DNA from: Auriscalpium vulgare
Taxonomy: Eukaryota > Basidiomycota > Agaricomycetes > Russulales > Auriscalpiaceae
Reading direction: 5' to 3'
Length of the DNA: 64,000 nt
Assembly: GCA_019915015.1 (NCBI GenBank)
Contig: JAHBBC010000032.1
Location: forward strand, 124,001 to 188,000
The notes beneath the pieces were generated by a model. It had not been told where the DNA came from. It searched no databases and saw only the letters and a list, made by a program, of their open reading frames with translations. Numbering within the stretch: position 1 is the stretch's first letter; each line of letters starts with the position of its first letter. Both the position numbers and the translations under genes were made by a program. This document shows positions 55,126 to 64,000 of the stretch, piece by piece.

Positions 55126-55623
55126 CTAACGATAATGACCATTAGTGGTGGCAGAGTCATGCGTTGTCTGCCACTGGAGGGCAAGCTCGATGGTCCGCAC
55201 GACGGAAGGCCCCCCCGCGGGCAACGGCGCGCTGCCTGGCCTCCAAGCTGGGCCCGGCGGGATGGCAGACGAGTCAGACAGGACGGGGGCATGCTCCCAT
55301 GTGCAGGACGCGGTGCCGTTGGGCGCAATCAATATGCCGACAATCTGTCCGTCAGGATGCATCAGAGCTAAGCTGCAAGGGAGCAACGCAGCACGTACGA
55401 TAGGCCCCGCCTCGACGTCAACATGCAAAATGATGTGGGAGAGAGAGTTGGGCATTGCGAGCGGTAGATGATGGTGTGATGGCAAAAGAGTGGCGCCCAA
55501 AGGAAGCACAAGGCACGCACCTCTCCCGCAATGAGCACGCCGCCTGGGCGTCCGGGCGAGTTTCGGGTAAGAGGCGTCCGCTCGCTGGGTGCCAGAAACA
55601 CAAAAAAAAATGTGCGCAGGCAT
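55126..55623 (-). CDS. Single-exon hypothetical protein, weakly supported
   Basis: A 165-codon frame with an internal ATG (MPNSLSHIILHVDVEAGPIV) that gives a plausible ~110-residue protein (LALMHPDGQIVGILIAPNGT, VVRTIELALQWQTTHDS). No family recognised, no introns and no supporting context; in GC-rich DNA such a frame can occur by chance. Listed at low confidence. Confidence 0.25.
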   Translation of the reverse strand: MPAHIFFCVSGTQRADASYPKLARTPRRRAHCGRGACLVLPLGATLLPSHHHLPLAMPNSLSHIILHVDVEAGPIVRAALLPCSLALMHPDGQIVGILIAPNGTASCTWEHAPVLSDSSAIPPGPAWRPGSAPLPAGGPSVVRTIELALQWQTTHDSATTNGHYR

Positions 55624-56786
55624 GGGGAAGGGCGGCGAGGTGAGCAGTGGGCCGTGGCGCGCTTCCCCTTTTGGGCACGCGCTCCGTCCGGGGCGCGTCG
55701 CGGAAATTAGCTAGGAAGCGCGGGGCCGCCGTGCTTATTGACTGACACGGCGTTGCACAATGTAATAGAGAAGGGGTTGCTCTGGCTACCCGCAGCGGCG
55801 ATCACGGGCACCTGTCAGTGGCCACTGGCAAGAGCCGAGGGCCATAGTTATATTCAGACGCGTTGGCACGACCAACTCTGTACGACCTTTTCCCCCCGGC
55901 ATCATCACGCCCCCGGCCTGCGTGTCTGCCTGCGTGTCGTGGCTCCTCAGGAGCGCATCGTATCTCCGTGCAGCCCGCTGCTAGGCCGAGGCTTCAAGAG
56001 CGGCACGCTCTTGCTGGTAGCTACAGGAAAGTCATTTCTTCGCCTTGTACAGTGTCAATCCTGGCGCGTCTTGGCACCCGTCTTGCATTCTGCATGTTAC
56101 TGACACGTTTGCCTTGTAGCAGGAACTGGTTGGACGCGCTGCGGCCCTCGTCGACGCGCTGGGCCTCTCGCCGACGCGTCCCCTTAGCGGCACGCACCAC
56201 TCATCGCACCGGCGTCGGACGACCTGCGCGCGCCGCTCGGATACCGTACAGGCCGCCCACGCGGTTCCTTCATTGCACCTACCACGGCCGACCTGCTTGC
56301 GCCGCTCGCCGCCGGTACATAACACGCCACTGACGCCACGCCGCCCGCCCCCATCAAGGCTGAAGTCTGGGTGCACGAGCTGTACAGGAAGCTCGCCGCT
56401 GTCTCTGTGTTCTCGGCTGCTGGTGCGCTTGCCCCGCCTTTGCGTGCATGAGCCCGAACGCGGCTGATGCCACGCCCATTCAATAGAGCGCCTTCTGGCT
56501 GCCTCCCTCCGCCCGCTGCGCCCGCTGCGTGAACTGCATCAGACGTCGCGCGCCGTACTACAACATCGACGGTGAGTCTTGATGACGCGTGCACGGCTGT
56601 TTACCCAGGCTAAGCGGTTTGCCTCCCAGCGTCTGCAGCCCCTGCATCCCAAAAGCATATCATACCTGCGGCTGCGCAGCGTACCCTCCCAATGGCGAAT
56701 TGCGCAGGCCCGGAGACGTATGGGAGGAAGGTACGTCGCGCGGCATAACTGCACATCCTGTTCTACTGGCTGACTGCAAGGGCTAG
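55624..56786. other. GC-rich region at the 5' side of the transposon; possible TET/JBP upstream exons
   Basis: Contains protein-like stretches that probably belong to the N-terminus of the dioxygenase: CARCVNCIRRRAPYYNID (about 56519-56575) and AKRFASQRLQPLHPKSISYL (56609-56668) with RLRSVPSQWRIAQARRRMG. They could not be joined in frame to each other or to 56787 with simple GT-AG introns, so the 5' end may be decayed or spliced differently. The left end of the element was not found. Confidence 0.4.
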
Positions 56787-58510
56787 ACGCGTTCTAACAA
56801 GGAATTTTCACCGTACTCGGACGGCCACACGGTCGTGGATTTCGACCTGGCGGCTGCACTGAAGACCATGGCAGCGAATGATCCAGAGCTCATGGGGCCA
56901 ACAGAAGAGGAGGAAGATACAGCAACGTCCGCCCCAATTCCCGGCGACACGCCGAGCTCGTGGGAGGCTCATTCGCCCGTCGAGAACATCCAGCGCAAAC
57001 GACGCCGTGCCGAGCCGGAGGAGCACATGCTAGTTGCCAGTGCGAGCGCGGGCGACCGCCACACGGCGAGGTACGGTGGTGCGCCGCCCCACAAGCGTAT
57101 GTGTGTGGCGACAAAGCCATACGATGCCAGCAAAGATGACGGGGCCCGCCGAACGGAGGGCCCCTTCGAAGGGGAGGATCTACAGCACTTTGTGGACCGC
57201 CAGCGTCGTGCAAGGAGGCGCAAGGGCGAGCGCGCCATCGGGCCGTCTGGTTTGCCGAAGCCTACGCGCACCATGGCGGTTCGCTACGGCGCGCCAACGC
57301 CAGAGCATGTCGAGGCCAATGCGCAGGCGCTTCCCGCTGCGAACGGCGCTTTCGTCGCGAAGGACGGGCTGTGTGCCTCCGCGCAGCCGTACGCACGAAA
57401 GCTCGTTCCTCTCGATTATCTTCTGGGCGGCTTGGCCTTCACCCGGAAGCGCTGGGATGCTAGGTGAGGACGCACAAGCTGTGAGACGCGCACGACGCCC
57501 TGCTGACTCGCACTGCCTTTGCCAGCAGCAACCATGCCGTCGTCGACTGCCAGGAGCGCGTGGTTGGCTACATGATGGGCAATCCGCGCAGGGATCCTGG
57601 CTGGCAAGATGTGAATAGAAGCGGCAGCGCGTTCATGAACCAAGTAGTCAAGGACTGTGGCTTTCGACCGGGGGATCTTAACCACACTCGGGGGCATTAC
57701 CCTACGCTATCGACAGGCTTTATGTTTGGCGGCGGACCAAAGGTGAGTCCACATTTCAAACACCGACCCGTGTACAACTGCTAATGCCCTAGGCACCTAG
57801 AAACCATACAATGTCTACAAAAATACCGACAAGCAGGAGCGAGTCATCTCGAAGCTGGTGCACCACCCGTCATTTGTGCGATACTCGGGCACATGCAACG
57901 GTACGTTTTGGTGAGCCCTGCCTGCGCTATGGTGATGCTGATGTCGCCATTAGCTGGCTTGTCGTTTGGTGCACCGCGTCTCTATAGACACTGCGACACG
58001 TTCTTGTGGGCTATTCAAGAGGCCGATCCCACGCTTAACAAGCCGTTCGACAACAGCGTGTTCCCCGCGACTACGTTTAACTTCGGGCCTCAGGCGGCGA
58101 CATACCCCCACCGTGACTCTCAAAATGTGCCTTATGGATGGTGCGCCATCACGGCACTTGGCGACTACGACTACACACTCGGGGGTCACCTTGTTCTGTG
58201 GGACTTCAAACTCGTCATCGAGTTCCCCCCGGGCTCAACGATCTTAATTCCTTCCGCCGTTGTCACACACTCGAACACCCCTGTCCAGGAGGGCGAAACT
58301 CGGCAATTTTTTACCCAATGGTGTGCGGGTGGCCTCCTCCGCTGGTGGACCTACGGTATGCGCACAGAGAAGGCCCTGGTCCAGGAAGCCCCTGTTCTAT
58401 TGGATGCCTTTCACAAGGCTGCTGAGAACAAATGGAAGGAAGTTCTGGGTTATTTCTCCACGCTCTCGGAGTTGAAGCGCGATTTGAAGGCTAGTGCGGG
58501 CGGAAATTGA
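56787..58510 (+). CDS. TET/JBP-like 2-oxoglutarate/Fe(II) dioxygenase of the KDZ transposon
   Basis: Fungal relative of TET and JBP enzymes, which oxidise modified pyrimidine bases in DNA. Solid coding from about 56787 (KEFSPYSDGHTVVDFDLAAA) through a basic region (DRQRRARRRKGERAIGPSG) to LDYLLGGLAFTRKRWDAR. Introns then join ERVVGYMMGNPRRDPGW, GHYPTLSTGFMFGGGPK and KPYNVYKNTDKQ, and finally the catalytic domain: GLSFGAPRLYRHCDTFLWAI, TTFNFGPQAATYPHRDSQN (iron ligands H and D of HxD), GGHLVLWDFKLVIEFPPGST, VVTHSN (distal His) and QEGETRQFF (Arg for 2-oxoglutarate), ending SAGGN, TGA 58510. All predicted catalytic residues are present. The same-strand transposase starts about 600 bases downstream. 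The first in-frame ATG is 56869; upstream exons are unresolved. Confidence 0.85.
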
Positions 58511-59114
58511 AGAAGGGGTGGGCACCATGTGGGTGAAGTGATAGCACTGGCATGATTCAGCATTGGCCTCTACTTTATCATGATGTACTTAATGCAATAT
58601 TTCTTGTGTGTTGGCAGCCTCACTGAGTGGCCAACAGCTTGCTGGCAGTATGTGCAACTTGTCTATGGCGCGGTGAGAGGGTGACTGTCACAGGTGACAC
58701 TGGTGTGACATTTCCCTTTACAGACAGGCCTGCATCTTTAGCACTCGATCCTGACCACCTTGATGGCACCTCACGATCCCACACTACACGCCTTATATAG
58801 CATGGTGTATGTACGTGTCGACGCGCTAATCTAAGCATGTAATCACTCGGTCCCCCTTTGCACATTACCGTGCACAATAGCTCCCCAGCGCTTTCCCTCC
58901 TTTCCCTGAGATCTCGTTGATGCCGAGAAGCATCAAGAAGCTGTCAACGTGACGTCAGCTGTCAGCGGCAGATCCCCCGGAGCGGAAGGGAGCGGGAGCG
59001 GGACGGGACAACGGAACGGGGCCGGAGCGCTCGGCAGCGTCGGCTGCCGCCGCGCCCCCACGTGACACTCAACAAACTCATCGCGCGTATCCTAAGTCCT
59101 TCCCGCCTGGCACC
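58511..59114. promoter_or_regulatory. Spacer between dioxygenase and transposase genes
   Basis: About 600 bases inside the element: dioxygenase 3' end and transposase promoter. A purine-rich tract with GGGAGCGGGAGCGGGACGGG lies at about 58989-59008, some 110-125 bases before the transposase ATG. No other gene. Confidence 0.45.
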
Positions 59115-62100
59115 ATGGCTCCCCAGAAGCCCCAGCGTAGCGTCACTAGGGCCAAGGGACTCTCCAAGTCATGTCTCACCATCCGCCACCGACCGGGGTT
59201 CTCAAGCCACGAGGTCCTCAGGGCACATAAGCAGCAGGAACGGAAGAAGGCTGAGGGGAAGAAGAGAGCACAGGACATAGCAGGTGCGTCGCGATAAAGT
59301 CTCATAATTCACGCAGTACTGAAAGGTATTGTTCTATTTAGCTATGAGTGAGCGGGAGCGCGACGGCATAGTCGCAATGGATCTCGACGGACCGTTCAGC
59401 CACGATCTCGGTCATGACGACAATGACTATCAAGAGGCACTGCACTCGGTGCCCCCCGGTGAAGAGGGCTTCGAGTTCAGCCACGAAGGCGGCGAGTTCC
59501 AGGTTTTATCTGCCTTTGTCCATGACCTGGCAGACTCAATATAGTACGTATATTTAACCTTCACTTCCTGCCGCATTTGACCCCGAGACCCAGCTGTCGA
59601 ACGGACCACCGCCTGCGTCGGGACCGCGTAGAGCGTCGCAATAATCAATGGGCCATGCAGTACGAAAATCTAGTCGACGCATTCCTCGCCTATCGCGAAC
59701 GTGCAAAATTCTCGGACCTTCAGCCGCAGGAGGAAGCAGCCAGCGGCGCTCTGGAAGGCTCTCGTTTCGTACTCGAGACGATTGATTTATTCGGTGCGCA
59801 CCCTCCTCCCCTTGCACCATTGATATCTAATGATAGACACACAGATCGTAGCAACCGCACTTTTGTCCCAGGACCTGGCGACGTCTTCGCCAACGTCACC
59901 ATCATCCACGCCGGCTTCCTCGGCTGCTCACCTCTTCAACCGACAGTTGCCGTTTCCATCCGCACACTCGAGCACTACCGCCAGAGCCATCGCACTTGCC
60001 CTCGTGTAAGCATCCAGGCTCAAGTCCGCACGCTGTGCCATATGCACAATGTACGTTGTTTTTCCTTTGTGTTACATATATTGGCTCATGCGGTACAGGT
60101 TCCCTATCGCGAGTACTTATGCGAGCAGTTCAGCATCGCCTACGATACGTACCTGGAGATCCTGCACCGCGTTGGTAAACGCGTCAACGTCGCTCTGGCA
60201 CGCGATACTCCGAATTGGCGACTTCACAACACCTGCCCCGCGTGTTTCTACAAGTTGGTCGACGAGCCGGAGCTTATTTACTCATTCATGTGCGAGATGG
60301 ACGGCAATAACTCCCTCAAACGCACAGAGGCGTCCGTCCGCAATCAAGTGGAGCGCCTTGATGGCCGCAGGACCCGATCCGACTACTGGCTAACTCCGGA
60401 GGACGTCGATGTCTTCAAGGATGAGGTCAAGGGAAGCTTGGTGCGTGCCTCTTTCTTCTTTGCGCATATTTACTAATCCTGATACACCGTTTATTTGTTA
60501 GAATCAGAATCAGGGCAAAGTTGCCGACCCTGCTCCGCTGGCTGACGACGCCGACGCCGACGATGCCGGCGCCTGGGAAGACATGAATACTGTTGACGGG
60601 ACCGAGCAATGCCTACAGCGATGGGCCAACGCCGCCCCCGAAGAGCGCAAGCGTATGTGGGCAATGTTTGCGGAGAGTGGGATTTTCTTGGTGGCTTGCC
60701 GACACGGCAATGTCTTGCTCATGTGCGACATGATCAAGAGCGGCGAATTGTACGTGGTCTTTGCATCATAATGACCTCATCTCACACCTTCGCAGAGCCA
60801 AATACCCGTTGGCAATGGTTAACAAGCTGATGGACGTGTACGGCCCGGATATCGCGTGTGGATACGACATCGCATGCGCGTTCTCGAAGACCCTTGCAGC
60901 TAGTTCTCTCGGTAAACGGGCAGCCGACCAACGATTCAAGCTCGTCGTTGGGTCATTTCACGGGCACGCACACAACCGAGGGTGCCAGATCTACTGGCAT
61001 CCTCGGAATATTCCAGGCATGGGGCAGGCGAATTTTGAAGGCTGCGAGCGGATCTTCAACGCGTCAAATGCCGTCGCCGGGAACACACGCAACGCGAACG
61101 CTTTTCACCGGCATCAAAGTATCGAGCAGCACTACGCGTTCTGGGATGAAGATAAGTACGCGAGTCTCAGTAAGTCCGATCATTCCCGAGACTGCACGAA
61201 TTCACTGATGATGGTAGGTCGCTATCTGTACAACCACTATCGAGGCGCGCTCGCCATTACAACAAACTACCCGGAGAAGATCCGCGCGCGCCAGGCGGAG
61301 CTTGGCATCGACGACGCAGCGTTTGACAGGTACATTCAAGCCGAGAAGGATTACCTAGGCGGGCTTCGTCAAGAGCCGCCTGCAGAGACACTCCGATTCC
61401 AGTACGTTCAAGCTCTTGACGAGCTTGACGCTGCGCGGTAGGATTCAAGTTGTCAACAATTCGGGCATGGGCACGCGCTGACTGGGTCTAGGACTGAATG
61501 GGATGACGCACGCACCGCGGTCAGCCAGCTCCGCCACACCATAGCAACGCCGGACGTACACAAGAAAATGATCGCTGCAAACCGGAAGGTCAACACCAAG
61601 GCGCGCAAGATCGAGAAGAAGGAGCTGCAGCTTGACGCCATCGAGGACCAGCTCGGACTCATTGGCAGCCGCTGGGACAAGTCGAGCCCCGAATACCTCG
61701 CCGTCAAGGCGCAGAGCATCGAGCGCACCTATCGCAAAGCACTCGATGACCTCGAGCGCCTTGTCGTGCAGCGGCTGTTTGAGTTATCGAAGCTGAATAT
61801 GGCCGGAACGGGTGCGTCATCACATGCATTTTATTCTACTGAGCTAATCTTTTGCTAGGGTACAAGCTTCGGACGCACATTGCAACGGCTCTCCAGCGTC
61901 GCTCAAAGGCCATTCGCACGGCGCTGACACGCTACAACACCCAGGCTGTCAAGCTTTCGCCCGCGCGCCCCGAGCTTTCCTGGAAGGAGATAGTTGAGTA
62001 CAGCTTCCTCGGAGAATTTGATCTCCTTCGCCAATCACGCTCCGATGTCCGCCAAGAAGAGGCATGGACCGACCCTGCCCATCGTGACCTCCTCGGGCAG

Positions 62101-62511
62101 CACCTCGAGCTCCTGCGAGCTCGCGAGGAGCTGCAGCGCTGCGACAATGAGGTTCGGCGTGTCCGTACACATCTTCGCGACGAAGCCGAGGACTATCGCA
62201 CTGCCATTGCTCGCAGTGCGTTGTCCGACCCACCGCTTGCTGCAGAACTCACTCGGCGATGGGAGATACGCGGTGCCGTCAATGCAATCCACGAGGTTCG
62301 GCTGCAGAAGATTCTCGCTCTGCCCGGATACACCGGGCTCCGTGACTTAGGCACGCGCGTCGGTAGGGTAGCTAGTGGTCCCGGTATCACCCCTGCGCCC
62401 GAAGCTGTGCGAGCTGACATAGTTACCGAGCCTATGAGTAGTGAATACGACGAGCGTAGCGCAGAGGATGTGACCGCGTTCGAGGACTTTGTACTTAACA
62501 TTACGGACTAG
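59115..62511 (+). CDS. KDZ-family transposase (Kyakuja-Dileera-Zisupton)
   Basis: DDE-type transposase of fungal KDZ elements. Exon 1 from ATG 59115 (MAPQKPQRSVTRAKGLSKSC) is basic. Joined exons give DRVERRNNQWAMQYENLVDA, the zinc-cluster/CxC-like region (GDVFANVTIIHAGFLGCSPL, YREYLCEQFSIAYDTYLEIL, NTCPACFYKL), then the catalytic core: FMCEMDGNNSLKR, HGNVLLMCDMIKSGEL, KYPLAMVNKLMDVYGPDIAC, GYDIACAFSKTL, VVGSFHGHAHNRGCQIYWHP, FEGCERIFNASNAVAGNTRN, HRHQSIEQHYAFWDEDKY. A long helical C-terminus ends FVLNITD, TAG 62511. About ten exons; every junction checked was GT-AG and in phase, and the candidate acidic residues (DGN, GYD, IEQ...) are present, so the transposase may be active. Length about 900-950 residues. 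Confidence 0.92.
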
Positions 62512-63020
62512 AAATGCCCCCGGACTCGTAATAATAGCCCTTTCATGCTTTCTGAACAGATGGGAAGCCAAGTGAATTACGTGGGATTATTTGAGAAATT
62601 CAAAAAATGCGTGGAGGAGCCTCGGAGGAGCCAGGCACAAGGCAATAACCTGCAAGATCATGATATCGGGGCATGTTCGACACCGATCTGACTCGGGATT
62701 TTCGCGTTTCGAGGGTTTCTGGACTGAAAGAAAGCTACCCTAATTTATTTGGAATTTCGGCCCAATTCACAAAATGCAAGGTCGGAGCGAGGAGCTTTCC
62801 TAGGCTACTGTACGGCTCGGAAGTCCGAGATACTGTGCATGCAGGTAATAGTCTGATATCGGGGGACCTTGACATAGACAATCAGACTGCTATTAGCTCA
62901 CAGACATTGCATGTCACTGAACAGAGGCATCAGTGGACGAGTGCTTGCACACCGAGGTCTGTAATCAAGACTCGGAGGTGGACAAGTCGATAGGCGCGCG
63001 TACCTTGATACCCAACCACC
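62512..63020. other. Region right of the transposase, possible element end
   Basis: No gene. The string GATATCGGGG occurs twice (about 62662-62671 and 62856-62865), and short AATTT-rich tracts lie between. A transposon right end may be here but no inverted partner was found on the left. Confidence 0.35.
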
Positions 63021-64000
63021 ATGCCGCCGAACTCCATTTTCCTCACTACGGCTCAGGCTCCAGCCCAGGGTCGCTTGTCATACACCCCTGCATCAATCTC
63101 GGATCTTGTCCACCAGCAAGATAGTCGCTTGCGGGCAGCAGAGGCCGCACGGGCTGTCGTGCGAGCTGGCGCACACGCTGACGACCGCCATCACTCGCAC
63201 GTCGCAGGCGGCCTTCACACCGACTTCCTTGCCCTACACAACGCAAAGGTCTCGACGGGGAGGAAGGAGAGCTCTCGGAATGCACTGGTGCAGGATACGT
63301 TGGAGGACGTGTTCGATGGGGTGCGCACAAGTTCACTTTGCTCTGTGGCCTCGCTGATGAACACCAACCAGATCACGACGCTCGACAGAATTGACGGCGG
63401 GTTCACCCTTCTCCTTCGTGTCCCAGGCTTTGCGGCTGCGGGGCCTCCGTCTTCGCCAGAGGAAGTCAACATCCAGGCCTACCTACCCCCGCGCGAACTC
63501 GCTCACCACGACTCTACCCTGGTGCAGCCGGTTTCAACCATCGTCGACATCTTCCGCAACAAAATCGCCTTCCCACACTTCTCTCGAACTCAGGAATACT
63601 GGAAGCGCTCAGGATTGCCTGAGACATCAACCGCATTGCCCGCCGACACCCAGCCCCTTACTCCCTGCCCGGGAGATATCCCCGCGCTGTCAAAGCGCGG
63701 CAGCTCTCTCCTTTCATTCCCTCCAACTGCCATCGAGCCTGCGAGAGGCAATGCCGACGACTCGCAGGACTACGACAAGGACAGCCCTCTCGACTGGAAA
63801 GTAGTTTCCCGCGAGCTCGCCGAGATCGATGCACAGAATGACGGCGCCGTCGCCCGGCCGCAATCTCGTGCCCCAGTCACGCCCGCTCGCACGGAGAAGA
63901 AGACGAAGGCCGAGCTAGAATTCATGGCCATGGGAACACGCCCTCGCCGCCGCCGCAGCAACTCATCTCCGGCCAAGGTCACCAGCACGCCGGCCACCCG
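63021..64000 (+). CDS. Long open reading frame, incomplete at the right edge, unrecognised
   Basis: From ATG 63021 (ACCACCATG context) the frame MPPNSIFLTTAQAPAQGRLS runs without a stop for about 326 codons to the end of the window. Sequence includes LVHQQDSRLRAAEAARAVVR, LMNTNQITTLDRIDGGFTLL, PVSTIVDIFRNKIAFPHFSR, TQEYWKRSGLPE, then a Ser/Pro-rich, basic low-complexity part (RPRRRRSNSSPAKVTSTPAT). No signal peptide, membrane helix or known domain is seen; the basic, disordered end suggests a nucleic-acid-associated protein or a retroelement Gag-like product, but this is inference. The absence of any intron over ~1 kb is unusual for this genome and would fit a retroelement or transposon cargo. 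Confidence 0.6.
   Translation, partial: MPPNSIFLTTAQAPAQGRLSYTPASISDLVHQQDSRLRAAEAARAVVRAGAHADDRHHSHVAGGLHTDFLALHNAKVSTGRKESSRNALVQDTLEDVFDGVRTSSLCSVASLMNTNQITTLDRIDGGFTLLLRVPGFAAAGPPSSPEEVNIQAYLPPRELAHHDSTLVQPVSTIVDIFRNKIAFPHFSRTQEYWKRSGLPETSTALPADTQPLTPCPGDIPALSKRGSSLLSFPPTAIEPARGNADDSQDYDKDSPLDWKVVSRELAEIDAQNDGAVARPQSRAPVTPARTEKKTKAELEFMAMGTRPRRRRSNSSPAKVTSTPAT

Larger units (their letters stand above)
56588..62511 (+). mobile_element. KDZ DNA transposon carrying TET/JBP dioxygenase and transposase
   Basis: Dioxygenase and KDZ transposase lie on the same strand with a short spacer, the arrangement known for a class of fungal transposons (described by Iyer and colleagues as linked to lineage-specific TET/JBP expansions). 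Terminal inverted repeats and target-site duplication could not be identified by eye, so the coordinates cover only recognisable coding sequence. The true ends may lie in 55.0-56.5 kb and 62.5-63.0 kb. Confidence 0.75.

Overview
The window is nuclear DNA of a filamentous basidiomycete, most likely a wood-decay Agaricomycete of the Polyporales type. The evidence is many short GT-AG introns (about 45-65 bases), a laccase with about 17 introns, a polyporopepsin-like aspartic protease, a basidiomycete-type secreted/one-pass membrane protein and a KDZ DNA transposon carrying a TET/JBP-type dioxygenase. No tRNA, rRNA or CRISPR array was recognised.

Layout. 0-11 kb holds conserved genes: the 5' part of a laccase (minus, running off the left edge), a small unrecognised multi-exon gene, SFM1 (ribosomal-protein arginine methyltransferase) and the autophagy kinase ATG1, the last two tail to tail. 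11.3-53.9 kb is a lineage-specific accessory cluster. It contains 13 copies or remnants of one unrecognised gene family (family A: A-1 to A-13) plus an orphan last exon, and four members of a second family (B: B-1 to B-4), on both strands. Only three ordinary genes interrupt it: the aspartic protease, the membrane protein and a Gfo/Idh/MocA-type dehydrogenase. Family A proteins share an N-terminal motif of the type G-x-[YF]-x-V-F-x-[LV]-[DN]-P-x-A-[TS]-[LV]-E-A-L-x-D-P, a central 'IP[IV]xPATHP..GR...PPLPWDNLYxH' block, a late 'F.PVV.[FY]D.D' block and a charged coiled-coil/basic tail. Family B shares 'GDIFW..xSVHT', 'RPC[VL]V', 'MSTF' and 'IPVSPN'. Several members look intact; others carry frameshifts, in-frame stops, deletions or truncations, so the cluster is undergoing birth and death.

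53.9-55.6 kb returns to housekeeping sequence with a VPS68/TMEM50-type membrane protein. 56.6-62.5 kb is a KDZ-type transposon with a TET/JBP-like 2-oxoglutarate/Fe(II) dioxygenase gene followed in the same orientation by the transposase. The right edge carries a long uninterrupted frame (from 63021) that leaves the window.

Genes were assembled by hand from splice sites and reading frames. Exon ends are reliable where a conserved protein motif crosses the junction and less so in the unknown families. Stretches described as empty mean only that nothing convincing was seen by eye.
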